Shown here one piece after another: positions 9,196 through 18,565 of a stretch of DNA of 64,000 nt (its first letter is position 1; each line of letters opens with the position of its first letter). The notes under the pieces are model-generated. The model saw only the letters and a list, made by a program, of their open reading frames with translations. It made no database searches and was not told the DNA's origin. This DNA is from Deltaproteobacteria bacterium (lineage in GTDB: Bacteria; Myxococcota; XYA12-FULL-58-9). Location of the stretch: positions 1 through 64,000 of the forward strand of contig JACRCV010000091.1 in NCBI GenBank assembly GCA_016218825.1. The letters are read 5' to 3'. The position numbers and the translations under genes are program-made.

Positions 9196-10335
9196 CTAGA
9201 ACGTCGTGCCGCGCGGGTAGCCGGTCGCCGGATCGATCGGGGCCCGCAGCCGCTCGCGCCCGTCTTGTGACCCGACCACCAGCTCGTTGCGCAACAGATC
9301 GAGGTCCTCGGTGCCGGCGCCGGCGCGGAGCGCGACCGCCGACAGCAGGATCGTGGCGCCCTCGAGATCGCGTAGATCGATCTCTTCGGCGGCGACGCCC
9401 TGCGGGCCCTGGTTGTGGTAACACAGCAGCGGCAGCGCGATGCCGCCGGCGGCGTAGTCGAACGCCGCGAACGCGGTCGCTTCACACGTGCCCCCGGCCA
9501 TCAACGCCGATTGGTAGGCGAGCTTCTTGCTGCCGAGGGCGCGCGCCGCGCCGTCGATGAGCATCGCGGCGCGCGGATGAAAGGGCCCGGCGCGATCGCC
9601 CAACCGCACCACCGGTCCTTTGCCCAAGGCGACGTCGCCGTAGGCGCGGCTGCACTCGACCGACACCACCACGGTGTCGCGCGGCAGGCGATTCTCGATC
9701 GCGACGCTCAAGGCGCCGACGAAGCCCACCTCCTCGGCGCGGGTGAACACCGCGACGACGTCGACGGCGGCGCTCTGCCGCGACAGATCCGCGAGCGTGC
9801 CGACGATCGCCGCGCAGCCCGCGAGATCGTCCGCGACCCGCATCTTGGCGCGGTGACCGCTCACCTTCAACGGCGGCAGGTCGAAGATCCCGAAGTCGCC
9901 GACGCCGGGCTTCGGCCCGTGGGCGGCGACCTTGATCTTGGCGCTCTGGATCCGCGCCCGACCCTTGTGGACCTCGATCTTCGCGGCCGCCACCTTGCCG
10001 ACGACGCGGCCGGCTGCGGCGCGCGGAAAACACACCTTGGCCCCTTTGACACCGACGGTCGGCAGCCCACCCTCGGCCACGCACGTGACCTCGGAACCCT
10101 TCACCGCGGTCACCCGAAACGCCGGGTGATCGAGATGGGCCACGAGCGCCACCTGACGCCGCGGGTGACCGTAGCGCACCCGCACGTAGGTGTTGCCGAA
10201 TAGATCCATCTCGTACGGCAGGCGCAGCTCGCTCAACCAGGCGCACAGCGCCGCGCGGGTGGGGAGCTCGTCGTAGGGCGCGGTCTCGGCCGCGGTCAGA
10301 CGTTTGAGGCCGTGGAGGAGGTGCGAACGGTTCAT
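9196..10335 (-). CDS. M42-family-like zinc aminopeptidase
   Basis: This 379-residue protein shows the di-zinc layout of M42 (FrvX/TET) aminopeptidases: AHLDHP near residue 65 (first metal His and Asp), RVADDLAG as the bridging aspartate block, TRAEEVGFVGA with the general base and metal Glu pair, VSVECSR, and CYHNQGPQG as the last His ligand region. The block between the first and second ligands is the extra dimerisation domain. It would release N-terminal residues from short peptides in the cytosol; there is no signal peptide. The ATG overlaps the pssA stop (ATGA), showing coupling to pssA. HLDH rather than HMDE is slightly divergent, so peptide preference is unknown. Confidence 0.82.
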   Translation of the reverse strand: MNRSHLLHGLKRLTAAETAPYDELPTRAALCAWLSELRLPYEMDLFGNTYVRVRYGHPRRQVALVAHLDHPAFRVTAVKGSEVTCVAEGGLPTVGVKGAKVCFPRAAAGRVVGKVAAAKIEVHKGRARIQSAKIKVAAHGPKPGVGDFGIFDLPPLKVSGHRAKMRVADDLAGCAAIVGTLADLSRQSAAVDVVAVFTRAEEVGFVGALSVAIENRLPRDTVVVSVECSRAYGDVALGKGPVVRLGDRAGPFHPRAAMLIDGAARALGSKKLAYQSALMAGGTCEATAFAAFDYAAGGIALPLLCYHNQGPQGVAAEEIDLRDLEGATILLSAVALRAGAGTEDLDLLRNELVVGSQDGRERLRAPIDPATGYPRGTTF

Positions 10336-11201
10336 GATCTCTTCTCTGATGGTGAAGGGAGGGGTGCGGCGCTCGGCGGCGTCGGATCGGCGGGCGGGTG
10401 CGGCGGCGTGCCCTCGTGGCGGCGGCGGCGGAAGAAGATGACCTCCTCCAGCATCCCGAGGGTCAGGTAGCCCCAGGAGAACGCCAACAACGCGAAGGTC
10501 GGCTTGACCTTCGCCGAGATCGCCGCGAACAGCACGAGGAGCGTGAAGATGATCGTCAGGCTCTTCCGGGTCGGTCGCAGATCCTTGAAGGTGCGATAGC
10601 GGACGTTGGAGATCATCAGGTAGGAGACGATCAGCACCAACACCAGGATGCTCTCGACGTGGCCGGGGGGCGTCGCGAAGGTCCGCTGGTGGAACATCAC
10701 CAGCGCCAACAGCACCCCGGCGGCGGTCGGAATCGGCACGCCGATGAAGTACTTCATCGGCCCGGGCGATCGGGCCGCGAGGACGTTGAAGCGCGCCAGT
10801 CGCATCGCGCCGCAGGCCACGTAGACGAACGCCGCCGCGACCCCCAAGAGCCCCATCGACTCCAGCGCCCAGTGGTAGAGGATCACCGCCGGTGCGACCC
10901 CGAAGGTGCCGAGATCCGCGAGCGAGTCGAGCTGGACCCCGAACGCCGACTGCGTCCGCGTCAGGCGGGCGACCCGGCCGTCGGCCATGTCGAAGAACAC
11001 CCCGAAGAACACCGCGACGCTGGCGCGGTAGAGCTGCTCCGGCGCCGGCTCCTGACCGGCGAGGATGATGGCGTAGAAGCCGCAGAAGATCGACGACAGC
11101 GTGAACAGGTTCGGCAGCACGAACACTGCCTTGCCCAGATTGAAGGCCAACAGCCGACGGCGCATCCGGGCGCGGCGGCTCAGTTTGTGTAGCGGCTCCA
11201 T
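10332..11201 (-). CDS. pssA: CDP-diacylglycerol-serine O-phosphatidyltransferase
   Basis: The CDP-alcohol phosphotransferase signature D-x2-D-G-x2-A-R-x8-G-x3-D-x3-D is fully present as DMADGRVARL followed by GVQLDSLAD. The 289-residue protein has about six to eight hydrophobic segments, beginning at FVLPNLFTLSS, which is characteristic of the Gram-positive/proteobacterial type II PssA. It makes phosphatidylserine from CDP-diacylglycerol and serine, the precursor of phosphatidylethanolamine. The tail (from about residue 265) is proline-rich and polar. It lies 9 nt after the small Cys-rich gene and overlaps the peptidase gene by 4 nt. No psd decarboxylase is adjacent. Confidence 0.92.
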   Translation of the reverse strand: MEPLHKLSRRARMRRRLLAFNLGKAVFVLPNLFTLSSIFCGFYAIILAGQEPAPEQLYRASVAVFFGVFFDMADGRVARLTRTQSAFGVQLDSLADLGTFGVAPAVILYHWALESMGLLGVAAAFVYVACGAMRLARFNVLAARSPGPMKYFIGVPIPTAAGVLLALVMFHQRTFATPPGHVESILVLVLIVSYLMISNVRYRTFKDLRPTRKSLTIIFTLLVLFAAISAKVKPTFALLAFSWGYLTLGMLEEVIFFRRRRHEGTPPHPPADPTPPSAAPLPSPSEKRS

Positions 11202-11210
11202 CCGGTGCCG

Positions 11211-11489
11211 TCAGCGCGGCGGCTCGGTGCTCATACCGCAGGCGTCAAGCTCTCCGGCCTCGAGCTTGGCGCAGGTACAGGTGTCGAGGCGGTCAGCGCA
11301 CACGCCCTGCTGCTCGGCGCTGGCCTTCGGCCGCGAGGAGCTGTCGACCGTCTGGGTGCAGGCGCTCTGCTCGGCCTCGGTCGGTTTGCATCTGCAAATC
11401 TTCTTGGCGAGATCGACACAAGGATCGCCGCACGACACCCCGAGGACCCCAAGGAACACGAGCACCGCGAGGAAACGTTGTGGTAGCAT
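11211..11489 (-). CDS. Small cysteine-rich exported protein or lipoprotein
   Basis: This 92-residue product has a hydrophobic leader (FLAVLVFLGVLGVSC) with a cysteine that could be lipidated, although Gly at -3 makes a poor lipobox. The mature part carries eight further cysteines in a Cx8CxC / CxC pattern (DLAKKICRCKP, TCTCAKLE), suggesting a small disulfide-bonded domain in the periplasm. I do not recognise a family. It is the first gene of a three-gene leftward operon with pssA and the M42 peptidase, and is divergent from the coiled-coil gene. Confidence 0.6.
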   Translation of the reverse strand: MLPQRFLAVLVFLGVLGVSCGDPCVDLAKKICRCKPTEAEQSACTQTVDSSSRPKASAEQQGVCADRLDTCTCAKLEAGELDACGMSTEPPR

Positions 11490-11561
11490 GACGGTCCAGA
11501 CGCCGAATAACAGGCCGAGGTCGGCGGCGCAAGGCGCCGGACGCCGCGGGGAATCCGAGCA

Positions 11562-12776
11562 ATGGTCGAGCTCAACGAGGCCTACGTCACCGGGTTGCTC
11601 GCCGATCTCGAGACCGAGGTTCCGAGGCTGCAGGGTGAGCTAGGCCAAGCGCGGGCGCGCGCCGCCGCTGTCGGCGCCGAGCTCTCGAGCCTGGTCACCC
11701 GCCTCGACGGCTGCAAGACCACCCAGGCCGAGCTCCAAGACCGCGGCCGGCGCGGCGCCTTGGACCTGAACGACAAGAACAGCCGCATCGCCAGCCTGCA
11801 CCAGGAGCTCGCCGGCCTGAAGCGCCGCAGCGACGATCTGAAGACCGAGATGGATCGGGTCGGCGAAGGCGCCATCCAGCGCAAGCTGCGCCGCGATCGC
11901 GCCAAGCTCTCGGTGCAGATCGAAGATCGCGAGGTCGAGGTGCAGAAGCGGCGCGCCGAGGTCGACGCCTTGCGGCAGCAGGTGCACGACGCGGAGGTGG
12001 CGCTCACCCACGAGCGCGACAAGATGCGCGCCATCGGCAAGGAGCTCGATCTGCTGCAAGGCCAGCTCGTCGACCCCTACCTCTACACCCGCCTGTTCGA
12101 TCGCATCGCCGCCCGCGGCCACTGCCGGTTCTTCTTCGACCGCAACGGCGCGGCGTGGGCCGCCGAGCTCGCGAGCGCTATCGGCCTGGTCCTCGAGCTG
12201 CACTCGGAGCTGCGCGCCGGCAAGTACCGCCTCGACAAGAACAGCGACATCGTCGGCGGCCGGGCGATGGCGACCGCCGAGGCGCTCTACGGCGCGGTGG
12301 CGCTCGACGACCGCAAGCGGGCGATCGCGCTCTTCGAGCTCGCGACCGACCCCGGCCTCTACTTTCACCAGATCTTCAACGTCTTCCGCGTCTGGTGCCT
12401 GGGGCTGCTCTTGACCGAGCGCTACACCGAGCTCAAGGAGCTGATGCGCACCCACCGCTACGCGCTCGGCTTGCGGGGCGGCTACGTCCAGACCTGCATC
12501 GGCCTGGTGGCCGGTGACGCGGCGGCGGTGAGCGCCGGGCTCAAGGCGATCGTCGAGGCCGAGTGGGAGATCTGGCAGGACCCGAGCCTGGTGCGCGGCG
12601 CCGGCGTCATCAACCTCGGCGGCCTGGCGTTCGCGCGCCTGGCGACCGCGCGGGGCATCCCGGTGCGGCTCCCCGGCCCGACCATCCCGGCCGAGCTGTT
12701 GCGGAGCGCCCGAAAGCCCGCCCCGGCGCCGCCGACAGCGCCGACCCGGCCGCTCTTACAGCACGGCCGGCGCTAG
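11562..12776 (+). CDS. Coiled-coil protein with alpha-helical C-terminal domain
   Basis: This protein has 404 residues and no signal peptide. Residues ~10-165 form an uninterrupted heptad-rich coiled coil (Leu/Arg/Glu/Asp/Gln-rich). From LVDPYLYTRLFDRI onward a globular helical domain of about 220 residues follows, ending in a Pro/Ala-rich tail. The last part (YVQTCIGLVAGD, then INLGGLAFARLATARGIPV) weakly recalls the Imm49-type immunity fold, which has a similar ending, but this is only a resemblance. The ATG at 11562 has GGGGAATCCGAG upstream. It is convergent with the large Cys-repeat lipoprotein gene. Function unknown. Confidence 0.7.
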   Translation: MVELNEAYVTGLLADLETEVPRLQGELGQARARAAAVGAELSSLVTRLDGCKTTQAELQDRGRRGALDLNDKNSRIASLHQELAGLKRRSDDLKTEMDRVGEGAIQRKLRRDRAKLSVQIEDREVEVQKRRAEVDALRQQVHDAEVALTHERDKMRAIGKELDLLQGQLVDPYLYTRLFDRIAARGHCRFFFDRNGAAWAAELASAIGLVLELHSELRAGKYRLDKNSDIVGGRAMATAEALYGAVALDDRKRAIALFELATDPGLYFHQIFNVFRVWCLGLLLTERYTELKELMRTHRYALGLRGGYVQTCIGLVAGDAAAVSAGLKAIVEAEWEIWQDPSLVRGAGVINLGGLAFARLATARGIPVRLPGPTIPAELLRSARKPAPAPPTAPTRPLLQHGRR

Positions 12777-12805
12777 ACGTCCGCGATCCAGTGACCGGCG
12801 TCAGC

Positions 12806-15800
12806 TCAGAATTCGCAGCTGGTGCTCGGTGGATCGGCGCAGCCGAGCGTCGTCTGATCACAACAGCCGGAGCCGCACTCGTCGTCGTGCACGCAACGGG
12901 TGATGTTGCAGTTGGCGCTGCCGCACAGCCCCGAGACCTCGTCGCAGCAGCCGTTTGTGCAGTCGGCGTCGAGCATGCAGGCCACACCGTCAGCCACCGC
13001 GCCGCCGAGGTGCGGGGCGCAGATCGACTGCAACCCGAAAGCCCCGCCGCGGTCATCATAGATCGTGCACTCGCCGGTGTACGCCGCGGTGACGTCGTCC
13101 CAGCCACAACCAAGGCCGATGCCCCAACAATAGTCCGAGCACCACAGGGTCTGGCTGTCGCGCGTCATGCACAGGCTGTTGGGACACGAGGGCACGTCGT
13201 TCAACAGCCCGGTCGCGGCCTCGGCGCAGCCGGCGTCGAACTTCAGGCTCCTGAAACAGAACGAGCGGTAGTCGCCCAGGAAGGCGCTGCAGGAGTGCTC
13301 CGCGGCGCAGGTCGCGCCGCCGGTGCACTCCCGGGCGCAGTAGCCCAGACACGTGCCGCTGGTGCACTCGAAGTCGAAGCTGCACAGCGCCTCCTCCACC
13401 CGGTTCATCTCCCGGTTCGGCCAACAGACGCTGCCGAGCGAGAAGGTGGTGAGCGCGGTGAGCGTTTCGCCGGCGCCGATCGCGACGCGGTAGTAGTCGA
13501 CGTCGGTGCCGCTCGCGAGGCTCGCTTGCACCCGCTGCGGCTGGCCGACGCCGCCCAAGTCCTGGGCGTCACCGATCGTGTCGTTGGTGACGGGCGGCGT
13601 CCTGAGCTCGCTCTCGGCAATCGGGAGGGTGAAAGGCGGCGCGTGCAACTCGGTGAACACCTGCAGCTGATAGTCGCCGACGGCGCCAACGACGCCCTCG
13701 ACCTTGACGAGTACGTAGCGCGCCGAGCCGCCGGTGTTGGTGAACGTGGTCGGCGAGTAGTAGCTCACCAGCGTGCCGTTCGCGAGATGGTTGTCGTCGA
13801 CCGGGGGCACGAGCTCGGCGCCGGCGGTGCTCAAGATCGTGATCTGGGTGTCGGTCTGCCGCGTGGTGTCGGCGGTCACCTGGTCGAAGAACACGCAGCC
13901 GGCGTTGCGGCCGCAGTCGAGGCCCGAGAGCGAGCACGTGTCGACACAGAAGGTCGCCTGCCAACACCAGTTGCTGGCGCAGTCCAGGTAGTCGGAGCGA
14001 CAGGGATCGCCGGGCGCCCCGACCCCGGCGTTCGGCACGCAGGCGTAGGTCGCGTCCGGCTGCAGCTGACAGGCGACCGGGACGCCGGTGTAGAGGTTGC
14101 CGGTGCAGGTGACGTCGGTCGGCCCCGAGCAGGTGTCGGCGCAGAACCAGGTGTTGCCGCCGGCGAAGCAATAGCCGCTCAGACAGTCGGCGTCGCCGTT
14201 GCACGGCCGGCCGTTTGCGAGGTCGCCGTTGCCGCCACAGGTGGTGGCGCCGCCGCCGACGTCGACGCAGCAGTAGTCGACACACGTGGCCGAGGCGCAA
14301 TCGGAGTCGAGGTTGCACGGGGTGCCGACCGCGCCCGGCGTCGGGTTGTAGTTGGAGAGGGCGTTCTCCGGCTGACAGAGCTCGGCGACGCAGACGTTGC
14401 CGGCGCTGCAGTCCGCGTCCCAGACGCAGTGGGCGCCGGGAGCGGCCTTGGGGCTGAGGGTGGGCACGCAGGCGGTGCCGTAGATCGGATCGGCGGCCGA
14501 GCACATCCCGGCGGCGCCGCAGGCGCTGTTCGCCGCGGTGCAAGCGTCGCCGCACTGGTAGGTCGCGCCGTACTTGTGCTTCAGACAGACGTGCGAGGCG
14601 CAGTCGTGCGGGCCGGTGCAGCTCTGGCCGAAGGTGCGGTTGCCGAGGCCGACGGCGCCGGCCGGGAAGCAGTAGCCCTGCGCCGGGCTCATGTCATTGA
14701 ACAGCTGACAGATGCCGCCCGCGCACTCGCTCGACTGGGCGCAGGCCTTGGCGCAGAACGACTCGGTGCCGACGCGGATGAACGGGAAGCAGTCGTTCTG
14801 ACAGGTGGCGTCGGTCACGCACTGCGCGCCGTCCGGCGCCAGCGCCGCGCCGGTAATGCAGACCGGCATCGACGCCGCGGTGGTGGCGACCGTCAGGTTG
14901 CCGGTGGCGTTGGCGGCGCTCACGACCTTGAACCAATCGACGTCGGCGGTGGCGCCCTGGTCGACGAACATGGCCTTCACCTTCGCGGGCATGGTCAGCG
15001 CCTGCGCCTGATCGACGAGCGGGTTCGTGGTCCAGACGTCGTTCGGCTCGACCTCGTTGGTGGTGGAAGCCGCCACCGCCGCGTCGAGCGACACGCTGAG
15101 GTCGTAGGGGCCGGCGGGGGAGCCGTCGTAGCGCGTCACCCGGACATAATAGGTGGTGCTGGTGGCGCTGAGGTCGAGGGCCTTGCTCAAGAGCGAGAAG
15201 TAGCCCGGGCCGGAGTCGTCGTCCTGGCCCCAGACGGTCGTGGCGCTCGACGCGTTGTAAACCTCGACCACGGTGTCGAGCGCCGGCCCGGCCTCGACCT
15301 GAACACAGTGCAGGCCGCCGCTGCAGCTGCCGGCAGCGCAGGTGTCGTGGCAGGTCGCGCCGGTGCCTTCGTCGAAGCACACCAGGGTCGTCTGGCACTC
15401 GCCGTTGAAGCTGCAGGCCTCGCCGACGCCCTTGCGGGAGCCGTTCGGCAGGCAGACCGCGCCGCCCGGGTAGTCGGTGGCGCAGTAGGTGTCACCGATG
15501 CACTCGGTGCCGGCCGGGCATGGCCGGCGGCAGGTGCCGGCGACGCACGCCAACGGATCGACGCAGTCGAACGACGCCTGACAGCTGCCGCCTTCGGCCT
15601 GGCGCGGGCGGGAGGTGGCGACGCAGATGTAGATCGCACCGTAGATCGGATCGACGCCCAAGAGCTCGCAGGTCGCCGCGGCGGTGCAGCCGTTCGGGTC
15701 GGTCGCGGCCGCGGTCGGATCGCACTGCTTGGTGCAGAAGCTCTCGTCGAAGCACAGGCCGTCCTTGCAGTCGAAGGCGCCGGAGACACAGGCGGCGCCG

Positions 15801-16918
15801 ACGGCACCGGCGCCGGGGCCGGGGATGCACGCCGCGCCCGTGGGGCTGACCTCGTCGGCTTGGCACTCGAGCCCGGCGGTGGTCGCGGTGATCGGCGTGG
15901 CGCAGGGCTCGGCGCAGACGTAGGAGTCGCCGCCGGCAAAGCAGTAGCCCGACAGACAGGAGCCGTCGACGTCGCAGGCCCGCCCGAGCGGCAGATCGCC
16001 GTCGTGGACGATGGCGCCGACGCCCTCGGCGCCGCAGTAGTAGCTCGAGTTGCAGCTGTGGCTGACGCAGTCGGACGCGAAGTTGCACGGCTCGCCGTCC
16101 GCGAGGTTGACGTTCAACGCCGGGGACTGTTGCCGATAGACGTCGGGGCCGGTACAGCCCGCCGGGGTGCCGGTGCACCCCGAGGTGTCGAGCTCGCGAC
16201 AATTGGCGCCGGCCTTGCACGCGAGGTTGCCGCCGGTGAAGCGCAGGCTCTGGCAGGTCTTGCCGCCCAGGTCGGAGCCGTCGCAGACCTCGTTGCTGTT
16301 GTCGATGTGGTTGTTGCCGCACTGCGCCGGCTGCCCGGTGCAGGCGCTGGTCTCGAACTCGGAGCAGCTCGAGCTCGCCTTGCAGGTGAGCGTGCCGCCG
16401 CCGAAGCCGAGCTGCGCGCAGGTCATCGTACCGATGTCGGTGCCGTCACAGATCTCGGTGCCCTCGCGGCGGTTGTTGCCGCACGACGCCGGCTGACAGC
16501 CGGTGGTGTCGAACTGGGCGCAGCTGCCGCCGCACTTCAAGGTGCCGCCGGCAAAATGTTGGGTCTCGCAGGTCTCGCCGTTGAGGTTGGCGTCCGCCGC
16601 CGGCGTCCCGAGACCGCCTTTGTCGCAGACCTCACCGGACTCGATGCGGCCGTTGCCGCACTTGGCGCTGTTGGCACAGGCCGAGGTGTCGAAGGTGCAG
16701 ACGGTGGTGCACTTGAGGGTGCCGCTGGTGTAGCCGCGGTTCAGGCAGGTGACGCCGCCGAGCTCGGCGCCGTCGCAGTCCTCGCCGGTGTCGATCGCGC
16801 CGTTGCCGCAGGTCACCGTCGGCTGAACCTCGGTCTTGGTCGGGCGGCTGCCGCCACCACACGCCGCGAAGGCCAGGAGCATCAGAGAAGTCAGGAGTAC
16901 GCGACCGGTGTTTGGCAT
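12806..16918 (-). CDS. Giant cysteine-repeat surface lipoprotein
   Basis: The product is about 1370 residues, starting at the ATG at 16918 (GAGG 8 nt upstream) rather than the open-frame GTG-type start at 16933. The leader ends at LAFAAC with a lipidatable Cys20. Residues ~35-270 hold five tandem units of the type CGNG-x-I-D-x-GE-x-CDG-x-LGG-x-TC-x-GGTLxC, the Myxococcus-type cysteine-rich repeat. The remainder is a series of Cys-rich EGF-like blocks (GDADCLSGYCFAGG, CNLDSDCAS types), with at least three beta-sandwich inserts resembling the pre-peptidase (PPC) domain, e.g. around TTYYVRVTRYDGSPAGPYDLS. Adhesion or cell-surface recognition is the likely role; no catalytic motif is visible. Confidence 0.85.
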   Translation of the reverse strand: MPNTGRVLLTSLMLLAFAACGGGSRPTKTEVQPTVTCGNGAIDTGEDCDGAELGGVTCLNRGYTSGTLKCTTVCTFDTSACANSAKCGNGRIESGEVCDKGGLGTPAADANLNGETCETQHFAGGTLKCGGSCAQFDTTGCQPASCGNNRREGTEICDGTDIGTMTCAQLGFGGGTLTCKASSSCSEFETSACTGQPAQCGNNHIDNSNEVCDGSDLGGKTCQSLRFTGGNLACKAGANCRELDTSGCTGTPAGCTGPDVYRQQSPALNVNLADGEPCNFASDCVSHSCNSSYYCGAEGVGAIVHDGDLPLGRACDVDGSCLSGYCFAGGDSYVCAEPCATPITATTAGLECQADEVSPTGAACIPGPGAGAVGAACVSGAFDCKDGLCFDESFCTKQCDPTAAATDPNGCTAAATCELLGVDPIYGAIYICVATSRPRQAEGGSCQASFDCVDPLACVAGTCRRPCPAGTECIGDTYCATDYPGGAVCLPNGSRKGVGEACSFNGECQTTLVCFDEGTGATCHDTCAAGSCSGGLHCVQVEAGPALDTVVEVYNASSATTVWGQDDDSGPGYFSLLSKALDLSATSTTYYVRVTRYDGSPAGPYDLSVSLDAAVAASTTNEVEPNDVWTTNPLVDQAQALTMPAKVKAMFVDQGATADVDWFKVVSAANATGNLTVATTAASMPVCITGAALAPDGAQCVTDATCQNDCFPFIRVGTESFCAKACAQSSECAGGICQLFNDMSPAQGYCFPAGAVGLGNRTFGQSCTGPHDCASHVCLKHKYGATYQCGDACTAANSACGAAGMCSAADPIYGTACVPTLSPKAAPGAHCVWDADCSAGNVCVAELCQPENALSNYNPTPGAVGTPCNLDSDCASATCVDYCCVDVGGGATTCGGNGDLANGRPCNGDADCLSGYCFAGGNTWFCADTCSGPTDVTCTGNLYTGVPVACQLQPDATYACVPNAGVGAPGDPCRSDYLDCASNWCWQATFCVDTCSLSGLDCGRNAGCVFFDQVTADTTRQTDTQITILSTAGAELVPPVDDNHLANGTLVSYYSPTTFTNTGGSARYVLVKVEGVVGAVGDYQLQVFTELHAPPFTLPIAESELRTPPVTNDTIGDAQDLGGVGQPQRVQASLASGTDVDYYRVAIGAGETLTALTTFSLGSVCWPNREMNRVEEALCSFDFECTSGTCLGYCARECTGGATCAAEHSCSAFLGDYRSFCFRSLKFDAGCAEAATGLLNDVPSCPNSLCMTRDSQTLWCSDYCWGIGLGCGWDDVTAAYTGECTIYDDRGGAFGLQSICAPHLGGAVADGVACMLDADCTNGCCDEVSGLCGSANCNITRCVHDDECGSGCCDQTTLGCADPPSTSCEF

Positions 16919-17077
16919 CGTCAACCTCGTCAACTATTGAGTGGCGTCGGGCATGGGTGCCGCTGTCGACCAGAAGTGCTACCTGATTGGGGCGGCGGTT
17001 GTAAAGGGAAGGCGCCGGTGCCGGAAGACGCCGTTGCACCGTTGCACGGCCTGCGGCCAGGCCCTACGATTGGCCCG

Positions 17078-17521
17078 ATGGCAAAGGAGCACCGCCCGCC
17101 CCCGTTGAAGCCGAGCGCCCCCCGGCCGTCGCCTCTCGACGACCACGAGTCCAAGGTCGAAGGCCGCCCGGCCGCCACGCGGCCCGAGACCAAGCGGGTC
17201 TTGGGGCGCCTCGACAAAGAGGACTCGGTGAGCTTGAGCGCGCCGTCGCCGCTCAAGAAGGGCACTCGGTTGGTGCCGCGGGCCGCGGTGGGGTTGCGCG
17301 CCGCGCCCAAGGAGGTCGCGACCTCCGAGAAGGCGGTCGCCGCACACGGCACGGTGCGTCAGAAGGTGCGCGAGTCCCGCGATCAGCACCGCCAGCGGGT
17401 GTGGGACAAGCTCGACGCCGCGCGCCAGATCGCCGACGAGAAGAAGCCCCGCCTCGACCGCTTCAGCCCGCGCCGCGGCGACGAGGCGGCGCCCGACGAG
17501 CCGCCCGAAGACGAGCGCTGA
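17078..17521 (+). CDS. Hypothetical basic, disordered protein
   Basis: The protein is 147 residues long from the ATG at 17078, rich in Pro, Lys, Arg and Glu and with almost no hydrophobic core. Residues 90-125 could form one helix (TVRQKVRESRDQHRQRVWDK). I recognise no domain. It has codon usage like its neighbours, faces the LysR-type gene convergently (10 nt apart) and is divergent from the Cys-repeat lipoprotein gene. The frame lies inside a much longer open frame that is antisense to the lipoprotein, so only the part after 17078 is counted as a gene. Confidence 0.5.
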   Translation: MAKEHRPPPLKPSAPRPSPLDDHESKVEGRPAATRPETKRVLGRLDKEDSVSLSAPSPLKKGTRLVPRAAVGLRAAPKEVATSEKAVAAHGTVRQKVRESRDQHRQRVWDKLDAARQIADEKKPRLDRFSPRRGDEAAPDEPPEDER

Positions 17522-17531
17522 CGGCGCGCCG

Positions 17532-18434
17532 TCAATCGACGACCGGCGCCAGCGCGTGCCCGAGCACCGCGGTCGCCCCCGGGTGCGGGGTGTCGACGCG
17601 CAGCACGCTGCCGTAGTAGCGCGCCCGAACCTCGCGGGTGCGGCCGACCACCTGGACGTGGTGGGCGCGACACAGCTCAACCTCCAAGACGCTCGGGGCG
17701 ACGAACACCCCGTCCTGGCGCTCGCCGCAGGCAAACGCCAGCTCGCTGTCCTCGAACTCGCCGACGGTCTGCGGCACCAGCCGTGACGCCTCGAGCCACT
17801 CGTCGAGGTCGCGGCGCAGAGTGCTCTGGGGCCCGGGCCAACACAGCGGCGCGCCGTGCAGCGAGCGCGGGAAGCCGTGCCGCAGGCGCCGCGCGAGCTG
17901 CGGCGCCGCCAAGAACGACGTGGCGCACTCGGTGAGCAGGTGGCTGTGGGTCCGCATCTTCGAGTTGGACGCCGCCGGCCGGTCGGCGACCACCAGATCG
18001 AGGCCGTGCGCCCCCTGCGCGGCGAGGAAGTCTTCGACCACGGCGTCGCCGCGAAACTCCAGCCGATAGCTGCGGCCGTGCGCGAACAGCGGCGCGAGGA
18101 GACGGCGTGCCATGGCGCGGGGGACGACGTCGGCGATGCCGACCGTCATCCGCAGGGTCGGCTCGCGATCCTGGGACTTGACCCGGTCGAGGAGCTCGCG
18201 GCCGGTCGCGAAGATCTCGTTGGCGTAGCGCAGCACCACCTGGCCGGTGTCGGTGAGCGCCAAGCGGCGGCCGGTGCGCACGAAGAGCTTGGTGCCGAGG
18301 GCGTCCTCCAGCTGCCGGATCTGGCTGCTGACCGCCGACTGCGACAGGTGCAGCTCGGCGCCGGCGCGCGCGATCGTGCCCTCGCGGGCCGCGACCGAGA
18401 AGTAGAGCAGGTGATGATAGTTGAGCCACTCCAC
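17532..18434 (-). CDS. LysR-family transcriptional regulator, NhaR-like
   Basis: From the GTG at 18434 (AGGGGGA 5 nt upstream) the protein is 300 residues. The first 60 residues are the winged HTH (NYHHLLYFSVAAREGTIARA, then LHLSQSAVSSQIRQLE). The effector domain has the NhaR-specific phrase GEFEDSELAFAC-x6-GVFVAPS, matching GEFDD and IFVAPT in E. coli NhaR, the sodium/pH-responsive activator of the NhaA antiporter. No nhaA is adjacent, so the regulon here is unknown. It is divergent from the PilZ gene across a 131-nt gap that would hold its autoregulatory site. The open frame extends to 18647, but the added residues are not family-like. Confidence 0.85.
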   Translation of the reverse strand: MEWLNYHHLLYFSVAAREGTIARAGAELHLSQSAVSSQIRQLEDALGTKLFVRTGRRLALTDTGQVVLRYANEIFATGRELLDRVKSQDREPTLRMTVGIADVVPRAMARRLLAPLFAHGRSYRLEFRGDAVVEDFLAAQGAHGLDLVVADRPAASNSKMRTHSHLLTECATSFLAAPQLARRLRHGFPRSLHGAPLCWPGPQSTLRRDLDEWLEASRLVPQTVGEFEDSELAFACGERQDGVFVAPSVLEVELCRAHHVQVVGRTREVRARYYGSVLRVDTPHPGATAVLGHALAPVVD

Positions 18435-18565
18435 GGCGTCCCCCTGCTCGGTGACTAAGGTCGAAACCACCCTAACAGTTTTTGCGCTGGTCGGAAATCG
18501 ATCGGGGCTCGTACAATCACTCCTGGCCCGCGGACGGATCCTGGAGGTTGAGCTGGAGGTGCAGG

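Noticed and set aside
12563-17521. A 1652-codon open frame on the + strand antisense to the Cys-repeat lipoprotein
   Set aside because: It is almost only Ala/Arg/Gly/Val with no domain; it arises from the high GC and codon bias of the reverse-strand gene. Only its last 444 nt (17078-17521) lie outside the lipoprotein and are listed as a separate gene.
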